From NCBI RefSeq assembly GCF_020748185.1, contig NZ_JAHZMO010000021.1, positions 1 through 54,108 on the forward strand: 54,108 nt of DNA. Direction: 5' to 3'. A model generated the notes under the pieces. The model made no database searches. It was not told the origin of the DNA and was given only the letters and a program-made list of their open reading frames with translations. Of the stretch, positions 18,399-26,032 are shown in pieces. Every line of letters starts with the position of its first letter. Position 1 is the first letter of the stretch. The position numbers and the translations under genes were made by a program. This DNA is from Terrisporobacter petrolearius. GTDB taxonomy: Bacteria; Bacillota; Clostridia; Peptostreptococcales; Peptostreptococcaceae.

Positions 18399-18995
18399 AT
18401 GACTAAAAGTATTATGTTAGTAGGTGTAGGTGGTCAAGGGACTATACTTGCGAGTAAGTTATTAACTATAGGATTAATGGAAGCTGGATACGATGTAAAG
18501 ATGAGTGAAATACATGGTATGAGCCAAAGAGGTGGGTCAGTTTCTTCTCAAGTAAGATATAGTGAAGATAATGTTTATTCTCCTGTTATTGAAATTGGTG
18601 GAGCAGATATGATAGTTTCTTTTGAAAAAATGGAAGCTTTAAGATATTTAAAATACTTAAAACCAGAAGGAAAAGTAGTTGTAAATAATTATAGATTAAA
18701 TTCAGTGTCTACATTAGTAGGAAAATTTGAATACAAAGAAGAAGAAATAGATTCAGAATTAAAAAGATTAAATGCAAAAATTATAGATGCGGCAAAGGAA
18801 GCTGAAGAACTAGGAAATGCAAAAGTAATGAATGTTATATTATTAGGTTCTCTAGTAAAATCAATGGGACTAGAAAAAATCCACTGGGAAGATATTATAA
18901 GAAAAAATGTAAAAGAAAAGTTTATTGATTTAAACATAAAAGCTTTCCGCGTTGGTATGGACTTAGTAGAAGAAGCAATTAAGGCAACTGTTTAA
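18399..18995 (+). CDS. iorB: indolepyruvate:ferredoxin oxidoreductase, beta subunit
   Basis: This is the 198-aa gamma-type subunit of the IorAB complex. It begins MLVGVGGQGTILASKLL, the conserved glycine-rich start of POR-gamma domains, followed by EIHGMSQRGGSVSSQVR. It completes the substrate/CoA-side half of the heterodimer. AAGGAGG lies inside the iorA end, and the ATG follows 1 nt after the iorA stop. A hairpin follows 21 nt after the stop, so aminotransferase-iorA-iorB is one transcript. Confidence 0.95.
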   Translation: MTKSIMLVGVGGQGTILASKLLTIGLMEAGYDVKMSEIHGMSQRGGSVSSQVRYSEDNVYSPVIEIGGADMIVSFEKMEALRYLKYLKPEGKVVVNNYRLNSVSTLVGKFEYKEEEIDSELKRLNAKIIDAAKEAEELGNAKVMNVILLGSLVKSMGLEKIHWEDIIRKNVKEKFIDLNIKAFRVGMDLVEEAIKATV

Positions 18996-19016
18996 ATTTA
19001 TTTAGCCATATAAACT

Positions 19017-19053
19017 CAAAAGCTATTATAAGAAAAACTTATAATAGCTTTTG
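19017..19053 (+). terminator. terminator after iorB
   Basis: A 16-bp perfect stem (19017-19032 with 19038-19053, core AAAAGCTATTATAAG) has an A5 loop. The T tract is short because the arm runs straight into the TTGACA of the next promoter. Confidence 0.7.
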
Positions 19054-19080
19054 ACATATATCATGGTGAAAGATTATAAT
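19051..19080 (+). promoter_or_regulatory. promoter of buk
   Basis: TTGACA (19051-19056) and TATAAT (19075-19080) are 18 bp apart. Both hexamers are perfect. The -35 overlaps the last bases of the preceding hairpin, so termination and initiation signals are fused. The buk start codon is 30 nt downstream. Confidence 0.85.
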
Positions 19081-19109
19081 ATAAAAAAATTATAAAAGGG
19101 GACAAAAGT

Positions 19110-20195
19110 ATGACTTATAGAGTTTTAGCCGTAAATCCTGGCTCAACATCAACAAAATTTGCAGTATATGATGGAGAAAATCAAGTTTTTGCAAAAACAT
19201 TAAATCATTCAGTAGAAGAACTATCAAAGTTCAAATCTATAATGGACCAATTTGAAATGAGAAAAAATGAGATAGAAGAAGCTTTAAAAGAAAATAAAAT
19301 AGAGCTAAAGAGTATAAATGCGGTAGTAGGAAGATGTGGGGGATTACCACCAGTAAAATCAGGTGCATATTTAATAAATGAAGAAATGATAGATAGATTA
19401 AATAATAGACCTACATTAGATCATGCATCAAATTTAGGAGCTACAATTTCCTATTCTATTGCCAATGAAATTGGTGTAAATTCATATATATATGATCCAG
19501 TTTGTGTAGATGAAAGTGGAGATATAGCAAAAGTGTCTGGACTTAAGGGAATGGATAGAGTTTGCTTAACTCATGCACTAAACACCAGAGCTATGGCAAT
19601 AAAATATGCAAAATTAAATAACAAAAACTATAAAGATTTAAATTTAATAGTAGCCCATTTAGGTGGAGGTATAAGTTTAAATGTTCATGAAAAAGGAAAA
19701 ATGGTAGACTTTGTTTCTGATGAAGAAGGGCCATTCTCACCAGAAAGGGCAGGAAGATTACCAGCAAAAATGTTAGTTGATTTATGTTATTCTGGTAAAT
19801 ATACTCACAAAGAAATGGTTAAAAATGTTAGGGGGAAAGGTGGAATAGTTTCATATTTAAATACTGTTGATGCTAGAGAAGTGGAAGAAAGAATAGCTAA
19901 TGGTGATGAATATGCAAAATTAATATATGATGCTCTAGCTTTACAAGTAGCAAAATCTATAGGTGAACTTGCTACAGTTGTTAATGGTGATGTGGATGCA
20001 ATAATTATAACTGGAGGAATAGCTTATTCTAAATATATGAGCGAATCAATAAGTAAGAGAATTAAGTTTATAGCACCAGTAGAAATATTAGCTGGAGAAA
20101 ATGAATTAGAGGCGTTAGCTTTTGGTGCACTTAGAGTATTAGAAGGTGAAGAAGAAGCTACAATATACAGTGAAGCTGATTTTATAAAAGCTTAG
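19110..20195 (+). CDS. buk: butyrate (acyl) kinase
   Basis: This is a 361-aa ASKHA-fold kinase of the acetate/butyrate kinase family. The phosphate-1 loop is LAVNPGSTSTKFAVYDG, and VAHLGGGISLNVHEKG and IITGGIAYS are in place. It turns an acyl-phosphate plus ADP into acid plus ATP. AAAAGGGGAC precedes the ATG. In most clostridia buk directly follows ptb. Here buk comes first, with a MerR-type gene between it and ptb. Given IorAB next door, it may act on aryl-acetyl-phosphate or branched acyl-phosphates as well as butyryl-phosphate. Confidence 0.93.
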   Translation: MTYRVLAVNPGSTSTKFAVYDGENQVFAKTLNHSVEELSKFKSIMDQFEMRKNEIEEALKENKIELKSINAVVGRCGGLPPVKSGAYLINEEMIDRLNNRPTLDHASNLGATISYSIANEIGVNSYIYDPVCVDESGDIAKVSGLKGMDRVCLTHALNTRAMAIKYAKLNNKNYKDLNLIVAHLGGGISLNVHEKGKMVDFVSDEEGPFSPERAGRLPAKMLVDLCYSGKYTHKEMVKNVRGKGGIVSYLNTVDAREVEERIANGDEYAKLIYDALALQVAKSIGELATVVNGDVDAIIITGGIAYSKYMSESISKRIKFIAPVEILAGENELEALAFGALRVLEGEEEATIYSEADFIKA

Positions 20196-20230
20196 TTAAG
20201 AAAATTTTATACGTGATTAAATTAACATAA

Positions 20231-20284
20231 TTGGATATACTCCTCTAATTTTATATAATATAAATATAATTAAAATTAGGGGAG
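20231..20284 (+). promoter_or_regulatory. promoter and 14-bp inverted repeat before the MerR-type gene
   Basis: TTGGAT (20231-20236), 17 bp and TATAAT (20254-20259) form a promoter. Inverted arms CTCCTCTAATTTTA (20240-20253) and 20271-20284 (one G:T mismatch) bracket the -10. The right arm contains the ribosome binding site GGGGAG. If transcription reads through from buk, the RNA would hide this site in a hairpin. If it starts here, the left arm is not transcribed. The arrangement could therefore insulate the gene from read-through or be an operator. Confidence 0.55.
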
Positions 20285-20291
20285 TTGTCAT

Positions 20292-21113
20292 ATGAAGGAT
20301 TTTTTTACCATAGGAGAAATATCTAAGCTATTTGACATAAATAAAAAAACACTAAGATATTACGATGAGATAGATTTGTTTAAACCCAGTTTTGTTAATA
20401 AGGAGAATAAGTATAGGTATTATACATTAGATCAATTTCAATATTTAGAGACAATCAAGTATTTAAAAGAACTTGGACTTTCATTGAATAAAATAAAATA
20501 TAATCTAAACAATGTAAATACAGAAGAAGTAATACATTCTCTGGAGGAACAAAACAATTTTATTAATCAGAAAATAAGTGAATTGGAACTTATTAAACAT
20601 AAGATTAATAATAAAATAATGCAAATTAAAGATTCAACAAGAGAAGATTTACTAGGAATTATTAGGGAAATCGATTTCGATGAAAGGCAAGCTGTTAGAT
20701 TAAGACATAGTATTAAAACTGATTATGATATTGAACTTTCTCTCAGAAAGTTGACAAAGATGTCTGAAAATAAGATTTTTTTAACATATGGAGCCGTTGG
20801 AGTATCCATAGCTAGAGAAGATTTAATTCAGCAAGAATATGGAGAATATAAATCTATTTTTGTAATGATAGAAGAAGAAAAATATGATAAAAGCTTAATA
20901 AAAATATTTCCAAAAGGTAATTATGTTTGTATTAGGTTTAAAGGTGTTCACAAAGATGCACCACCATATTATGAAAAATTAATGTCTTATATTAATAAAC
21001 AAGGTTACAAAATACTAGATGACTCATTGGAGATGGAGTTAACAGATCCAAGTTTATCTTTAACAGAGGAAGAAGTAATTATGGAACTACAAATTTTAGT
21101 AAAGAAATCTTAA
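20292..21113 (+). CDS. MerR-family transcriptional regulator with effector domain
   Basis: This 273-aa protein has a typical N-terminal MerR winged helix (TIGEISKLFDINKKTLRYYDEIDLF, then KYRYYTLDQF), a coiled coil at about residues 75-120, and a C-terminal GyrI/BmrR-like ligand domain of ~150 aa. Such regulators bind hydrophobic or aromatic ligands and untwist promoters with 19-bp spacers. It lies between buk and ptb, 16 nt before ptb, so it is probably co-expressed with ptb. The MerR-type promoter at 15232 ahead of the aminotransferase is a likely target. That link is inferred from proximity and operator geometry. Confidence 0.88.
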   Translation: MKDFFTIGEISKLFDINKKTLRYYDEIDLFKPSFVNKENKYRYYTLDQFQYLETIKYLKELGLSLNKIKYNLNNVNTEEVIHSLEEQNNFINQKISELELIKHKINNKIMQIKDSTREDLLGIIREIDFDERQAVRLRHSIKTDYDIELSLRKLTKMSENKIFLTYGAVGVSIAREDLIQQEYGEYKSIFVMIEEEKYDKSLIKIFPKGNYVCIRFKGVHKDAPPYYEKLMSYINKQGYKILDDSLEMELTDPSLSLTEEEVIMELQILVKKS

Positions 21114-21129
21114 ATAAAGGGGAATAAAC

Positions 21130-22041
21130 ATGATAAATAAATTAGAGGACATATTAGATCAATTAAAAGGAGGCAAAAAAGTTATACTGTCAGTGGCAGC
21201 AGCTCATGATGAAGAGGTTTTATTAGCTATTCAAAGCGCTGTAGAAAAGGACATAATAGTTCCTATTTTAATTGGTGAAGAAAATAAAATAAGAGATATT
21301 AGTAAAGAAATAAAATTTGATTTAAATGGAATAAAAATAATACAAAAACATACTATAGAAGAATGTGCTGAAGCTGCTGTAAAATTAGTTTCTTCAAAAG
21401 AAGCAGATTTTGTAATGAAGGGATTATTAGATACTTCAGTTATATTAAAAGCAGTTTTAAATAAAGAGTGGGGACTTAGAACAGATAGTTTACTTAGTCA
21501 CGTTATGGTTTATGAAATACCTGCTTATGATAAATTATTAGTAACTACAGATGGGGGTATGAACATAGCTCCTGATTATGATCAAAAAGTAAAAATATTA
21601 AAAAATGCTATAGAAGCAACTAAACCTTTAGGTTTAGAAGAAATAAAGGTTGCATGTTTAGCTGCAAAAGAAAAAGTAAATCCTAAAATGCCAGCTACAG
21701 TTGATGCAAAAGCTTTACAAGAAGCTGGAGAAAGAGGAGAGTTTGGTGAAGGTGTAATAGTAGAAGGGCCTTTAGCATTTGATTTGGCTGTATCTAAAGA
21801 AGCAGCAAAGATAAAAGGTTTTGAGAGCAGAGTAGCAGGGAAAACAGATATAATGTTAATGCCAACTATAGAAGTAGGCAACGGTATAGGAAAAACTTTA
21901 ACATATTTTGCAGGGGGAAAATCTGCTGGAATAATAATGGGTGCAAAAGCTCCTATTGTTTTAGTTTCTAGAGCTGATAGTCATGAGTCGAAATTATACT
22001 CAATAGCTTACGGTGCCTTAATTGCAGGTCATAATAAATAA
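21130..22041 (+). CDS. ptb: phosphate butyryltransferase (phosphotransacylase)
   Basis: This is a 303-aa member of the PTA/PTB family that exchanges CoA for phosphate on acyl-CoA. Visible family segments are FVMKGLLDTSVILKAVL, LVTTDGGMNIAPDY, and the C-terminal LTYFAGGKSAGIIMGAKAPIVLVSR. Together with the kinase encoded upstream it conserves the thioester energy as ATP. AAAGGGGAATAAAC precedes the ATG, 16 nt after the MerR-type gene. In context the thioester is probably the aryl- or acyl-acetyl-CoA made by IorAB, although ordinary butyryl-CoA use cannot be excluded. Confidence 0.94.
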   Translation: MINKLEDILDQLKGGKKVILSVAAAHDEEVLLAIQSAVEKDIIVPILIGEENKIRDISKEIKFDLNGIKIIQKHTIEECAEAAVKLVSSKEADFVMKGLLDTSVILKAVLNKEWGLRTDSLLSHVMVYEIPAYDKLLVTTDGGMNIAPDYDQKVKILKNAIEATKPLGLEEIKVACLAAKEKVNPKMPATVDAKALQEAGERGEFGEGVIVEGPLAFDLAVSKEAAKIKGFESRVAGKTDIMLMPTIEVGNGIGKTLTYFAGGKSAGIIMGAKAPIVLVSRADSHESKLYSIAYGALIAGHNK

Positions 22042-22045
22042 GGTG

Positions 22046-22086
22046 AAAAATTCTTTTTTAGTTTGTGCTAAAAAAGAATTTTTTGG
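22046..22086 (+). terminator. terminator after ptb
   Basis: A long A/T stem (22046-22061 with 22068-22084, TTCTTTTTTAG/CTAAAAAAGAA) has a 6-nt loop and ends in T6. Confidence 0.8.
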
Positions 22087-22116
22087 TTTTTAATATAATT
22101 AATAGGGGAGATTAGT

Positions 22117-23331
22117 ATGAAAAAACTTAATCGTTGGATATATGCTGTTGTGGGTACCATTGTTTTGTTATTTGCAGGCCTTATATATGCGTGGAGTGTA
22201 TTAGCTTCACCTATAGGGCAAGAATTTACAAACTGGTCAACAGCACAATTATCATTAACTTTTACCATAGGTATGACCATGTTTTGTTTAGGTGGATTAG
22301 TTGGAGGATTATTATCAAATAAAGTTAATGTAAAATATAACGTTTGGTCATCAGCAATATTGTTTTTAATTGGATTTTATATATCGTCAAAAACAACTAC
22401 TTTAATAGGATTATATGTTGGATTTGGTATTTTAGCAGGATTTGCATCTGGTCTTGCATATAACGCAGTAATGAGTACTATGTCAAAATGGTTTCCAGAC
22501 AAACAAGGACTAATATCGGGAATTTTATTAATGGGATTTGGTATAGGAAGTTTTATTACAGGAAAAGTATATCAAGCATACACTCCAACAGAAATAGGTG
22601 GTTGGAGAACTTCATTTATGATATTTGGCGTATTATTATTTATAGTAATTGGTATAGGTGGTTTTTTCTTTATTAAACCAGGTGATGATTTTGTACCTCT
22701 AGAAAATAAGTCGGATACTAACAAAAACAAAAATTTTGAGGAAGGTATAGATGTTCATGCTTCTATAATGATAAAAAGACCTGCTTTTTGGCTATTTTTT
22801 ACTTGGGCTGTATTATTAAGTGGAGCAGGGCTAGCATTAATTTCTCAAGCTAAAGGTGTGGCTATGGAAGTAGGACCACAAGTAGATCCATCAACTATAG
22901 CAACTGTTGTTGGGCTAATTTCTATATTTAATGGTATTGGTCGTGTAGTTTATGGAGGGATGTTTGATAAAATAGGAAGAAAGAAAACTATGTTCATAAT
23001 TAACATAGTATTCTTTATATCTGTGGGAATTTTAATACTTGCTCTTATGAACAAAAGTTTTTTATTAATAGTACTTGGATTTATGTGTTGTGGTTTTTCT
23101 TATGGAGGTATACCTACAACAAGCTCTGCTTTTGTAAATGCATTTTATGGACAAACATACTATCCAATCAACTTTCCAATAGTTAATTTAAGTTTGATTG
23201 TTGCTTCTTTTGGAGGAACTATAGCAGGATATTTATATGATTCAAGTGGTTCGTATTTAACTACTTTTATATTAATGATAAGTGCAATAGTAGTAGGATT
23301 TATATGTTTTTTAGGAATAAAAAGACCATAA
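22117..23331 (+). CDS. MFS transporter, oxalate/formate-antiporter-like
   Basis: This 404-aa protein has 12 predicted membrane helices. The first helix, with GLIYAWSVLASPI, and the loop NAVMSTMSKWFPDKQGLISGI match the OFA (oxalate:formate antiporter-like) branch of the MFS. A second conserved loop, RVVYGGMFDKIGRKKT, follows helix 8. AGGGGAG lies 7 nt before the ATG. It sits just behind ptb after a terminator and ends at a shared bidirectional terminator. By position it could export the carboxylic acids formed by the IorAB/Ptb/Buk route or exchange them for a substrate. The transported molecule is not determined. Confidence 0.85.
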   Translation: MKKLNRWIYAVVGTIVLLFAGLIYAWSVLASPIGQEFTNWSTAQLSLTFTIGMTMFCLGGLVGGLLSNKVNVKYNVWSSAILFLIGFYISSKTTTLIGLYVGFGILAGFASGLAYNAVMSTMSKWFPDKQGLISGILLMGFGIGSFITGKVYQAYTPTEIGGWRTSFMIFGVLLFIVIGIGGFFFIKPGDDFVPLENKSDTNKNKNFEEGIDVHASIMIKRPAFWLFFTWAVLLSGAGLALISQAKGVAMEVGPQVDPSTIATVVGLISIFNGIGRVVYGGMFDKIGRKKTMFIINIVFFISVGILILALMNKSFLLIVLGFMCCGFSYGGIPTTSSAFVNAFYGQTYYPINFPIVNLSLIVASFGGTIAGYLYDSSGSYLTTFILMISAIVVGFICFLGIKRP

Positions 23332-23381
23332 TAAGATTATTAAATATAATTTAAAAATAATGAATTATTTATAACATAAAC

Positions 23382-23420
23382 AAAAAATTACTGGAATATA
23401 CATTCCAGTAATTTTTTCAT
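23382..23420. terminator. bidirectional terminator between MFS and APC genes
   Basis: A perfect 16-bp stem (23382-23397 with 23402-23417, core TTACTGGAAT) has loop ATAC and A6/T6 flanks on either strand. It serves both converging genes. Confidence 0.9.
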
Positions 23421-23429
23421 ATTATTATA

Positions 23430-24815
23430 TTAATTATATCTAGGCTCTCTGGCTTCGATGCCACTAAGAGTAGCCCAGATATAGAATATTAACCCTAAAG
23501 CAGCCCAACCAAGAATTATACCACCTTCATAAGGCCAAGATAAAGCAGCTGGAGCACCTGGTAAATACATACTTCCTAAGAATAGACACATACATATAGA
23601 TACGAAACCAACAAATCTAACTCTTTTAACCTTATATGGTCTTGGCATATATGGTTCTTTTTTTCTCAATACTAAGAATGATAAACAAACCATAGAGTAA
23701 GATATTACTATACTGCAACCGCCAGCATTAGATAACCAAGTAAGCATATTTTTTCCTAAGAATGGAGATAAGGAAGTTAAAACACCAATTAATATTATTG
23801 CATTACAAGGTGTCTTATATTTAGGGTGTAATTTTGCTAAGAAAGGTGGCAACATGCCACAAGCCGCCATAGAATAAATAGCTCTACTTCCACCTACATA
23901 GAAAGAGTTCCAGCTAGTAATGATACCAGCAATTCCACCTAGAATTAATATTTTAGAAGCTATTGAACTGTTATTATAAACTTTTGCCATAGCATCTGCT
24001 GTAACTAGAGCAGATCCTTGGATCTCTGTATGATCCATGGCAAGAGATACACCAAGTATTATCATAGCATACCAGATAACTGCCATAACAACAGATAAAA
24101 TTAATATTTGACCAATTTTCTTAAATGGTATATTCATTTCTTCTGCTGCTTGTGGAATTACATCAAAACCAACATACATGAAAGGTGTCATTACAGCAAC
24201 AGTCATAAGACCGCCGACTCCATCTTTGAAAAGAGGTTGTATGTTTGAAGTTGAACCATTTACAAAAGATCCACCAATTAGAGCTAAGCCAATTAGTGTA
24301 ATTAATACAGTACATAAACCTTGTAAAAATGCTGCTGTTTTTACTCCGAAGTAATTTATAATAGTGATTATAATTGAACTTATTATACCAACCACAACCC
24401 ATGTACCATAAACATCAAATCCAGCAATAGTGTACATATAACCTTTTACGTAATTTGGAAATAAATATTGTAAAACTGTTGGAAGTGCCACTGTTTCAAA
24501 AGCTATTACAGATATGTATCCTAATATGATAGCCCAAGTACAGATAAAAGACGCATTTCTACCCAATGCTCGATAACTAAAGACTTGCTCTCCACCGCAC
24601 TTAGGCATAGCGGAGGTTAGTTCTGCATATGCTTGCCCCACAAATAATACCATTATGCCACCTACAATAAATGCGAAGATAGCACCAAGAGTTCCGGCTG
24701 TTTGTATCCATTCCCCTGATAAAACAACCCATCCCCAACCAATCATTGCCCCAAATGCAAGTACAAAGACGTCGGATTTATTCAGGACTTTATCAAACTT
24801 ATCGTTTTTACTCAT
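23430..24815 (-). CDS. APC-family amino acid permease
   Basis: This 461-aa protein has about 12 membrane helices. It carries the APC helix-1 break motif (GAMIGWGWVV), which binds the substrate carboxylate and amino groups, and the conserved loop YAELTSAMPKCGGEQVFSYRALG. The C-terminal cytoplasmic loop is LRKKEPYMPRPYKV. It is monocistronic, on the strand opposite the fermentation genes, and converges on the MFS gene. The plus-strand complement of AGGGGG precedes the ATG. It is the obvious candidate to import the amino acid fed to the aminotransferase and IorAB, but specificity cannot be read from sequence. Confidence 0.88.
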   Translation of the reverse strand: MSKNDKFDKVLNKSDVFVLAFGAMIGWGWVVLSGEWIQTAGTLGAIFAFIVGGIMVLFVGQAYAELTSAMPKCGGEQVFSYRALGRNASFICTWAIILGYISVIAFETVALPTVLQYLFPNYVKGYMYTIAGFDVYGTWVVVGIISSIIITIINYFGVKTAAFLQGLCTVLITLIGLALIGGSFVNGSTSNIQPLFKDGVGGLMTVAVMTPFMYVGFDVIPQAAEEMNIPFKKIGQILILSVVMAVIWYAMIILGVSLAMDHTEIQGSALVTADAMAKVYNNSSIASKILILGGIAGIITSWNSFYVGGSRAIYSMAACGMLPPFLAKLHPKYKTPCNAIILIGVLTSLSPFLGKNMLTWLSNAGGCSIVISYSMVCLSFLVLRKKEPYMPRPYKVKRVRFVGFVSICMCLFLGSMYLPGAPAALSWPYEGGIILGWAALGLIFYIWATLSGIEAREPRYN

Positions 24816-24862
24816 ATAAAAACCCCCTAAAATTTTTAATACTTACTTTTTTAATTTTATGA

Positions 24863-24885
24863 TTGTTATAATAATATAATAACAA
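24863..24885. promoter_or_regulatory. 7-bp dyad upstream of the APC permease
   Basis: TTGTTAT (24863-24869) and ATAACAA (24879-24885) form a perfect dyad with a 9-nt A/T spacer, about 50 nt upstream of the permease start. Read on the minus strand it lies at the expected promoter position. It is a plausible operator, but A/T-rich dyads arise easily by chance here. The rest of the 24816-25108 gap holds only a short AACCC/GGGTT hairpin (24949-24966). Confidence 0.35.
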
Positions 24886-25108
24886 CTTTAGTAATGGATG
24901 TAAATTGGTTCTTTGTGTTTTGTGTAAAAATATCATAGATAGATGCAACCCAAATTAAAGGGTTAGAAATTTTTCTTTGTATTAATAAATAAGATATTTT
25001 ATAATAAAAAGAGCAAACAATATGATTACAAAGGTTTTATTTAAAATTTAGAATAAGAAATAAGTTGAAATGTTTATATATAAAGAGTTAGTATTGGAGG
25101 TTAAAGTA

Positions 25109-25885
25109 ATGAATAATAAAGATAAAGCAATAGGTGTTTTTGATTCAGGCTTAGGTGGAGTGAGTGTATTAAAAGAATTAGTTAAAGCTATGTCAAATGA
25201 GAAATTTTTATATTATGGTGATTCAGCAAATGCTCCCTACGGAATAAAAACAAAAGAAGAGATAACTGAAAGATGTGTGGATATTATAGAGTTTTTTTTA
25301 AGAAAAGGTGTAAAGGCTATTGTTATAGCTTGTAATACAGCAACTTCTGCAGCAGCTAATATACTTAGAGAAAAATATTGTGACTTACCAATCATAGGGA
25401 TGGAGCCGGCACTAAAAGTTGCTGCTGACGGAAAAGTTAACAATACTATAGTAGTAATGGCAACACCTCTTACACTAAAAGAAACTAAATTTAATGACTT
25501 AATGGCAAAATATAGTAATGATAATGCTGTAATAAAAATGCCATGTCCGGAACTTGTAAATATAGTTGAGAATGATTTATTAGATAATGAAGAAGTTGTT
25601 GAAAATCAACTGAAAACTTATTATAAAGACTTAGATATGAGCAAGATTAATAGCGTTGTTTTAGGATGCACACACTTTGTATTTTATAAAGATTACATGG
25701 AAAAAATATTAAATCACAATATAAATATAGTTGATGGAAACTTAGGAACTACAAATCATTTAAAAGAAGTTTTAAAAGAAAAAGAGGAATTAAGAGATGA
25801 TAATGAAGAAGGAAGTGTTATAATTTACAACTCTTCAGATGATGAAAAATTTATAAAATTATCAGAAAAACTATTAAATAGATAA
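25109..25885 (+). CDS. murI: glutamate racemase
   Basis: MurI makes D-glutamate for peptidoglycan. It is 258 aa from the ATG at 25109, which has GGAGG 8 nt upstream. A longer reading from ATG 25070 adds 13 unlikely residues without a ribosome binding site. Both catalytic cysteines are present: C75 in IACNTATSAA and C187 in LGCTHFVF. The N-terminal signature GVFDSGLGGVSVL is intact. It is a single-gene unit between the APC permease and the duplicated two-component module, and ends at a strong terminator. Confidence 0.96.
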   Translation: MNNKDKAIGVFDSGLGGVSVLKELVKAMSNEKFLYYGDSANAPYGIKTKEEITERCVDIIEFFLRKGVKAIVIACNTATSAAANILREKYCDLPIIGMEPALKVAADGKVNNTIVVMATPLTLKETKFNDLMAKYSNDNAVIKMPCPELVNIVENDLLDNEEVVENQLKTYYKDLDMSKINSVVLGCTHFVFYKDYMEKILNHNINIVDGNLGTTNHLKEVLKEKEELRDDNEEGSVIIYNSSDDEKFIKLSEKLLNR

Positions 25886-25918
25886 AAAAACAAAGTATTA
25901 AATACTTTGTTTTTTTAT
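25884..25918 (+). terminator. terminator after murI
   Basis: A 16-bp stem (25884-25899 with 25901-25916, core CAAAGTATT) sits in an A7...T7 context right at the stop codon. Confidence 0.85.
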
Positions 25919-25929
25919 CTATTTTCCAA

Positions 25930-26024
25930 CCACTTGACTTGAGCAAGGTCGTTGTCTGAAGTGGTAACGAAGGCATCTCGTTGGCGACATGAAGTATAGC
26001 GCCCACACAGTGGCTTAAGCGAAG
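25930..26024 (+). repeat. copy B of a short structured repeat shared with 0.62-0.68 kb
   Basis: This non-coding ~95-nt stretch can fold as consecutive hairpins. CCACTT (25930-25935) pairs with AAGTGG (25959-25964) around an inner GACTT/AAGGTC stem, then AACGA/TCGTT (25966-25970 with 25978-25982), GGCG/CGCC (25983-25986 with 26000-26003) and CCAC/GTGG (26003-26006 with 26010-26013). Its ends match 621-675. It lies in the short gap between murI and a kinase gene. It looks like the structured end of a small mobile element or a free-standing RNA. Confidence 0.55.
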
Positions 26025-26032
26025 GGAATTTT

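Noticed and set aside
23430..24815. Reading the APC permease as a GadC-type acid-resistance antiporter linked to murI
   Set aside because: No glutamate decarboxylase is present and murI is a separate divergent unit. The fermentation context explains the permease better.
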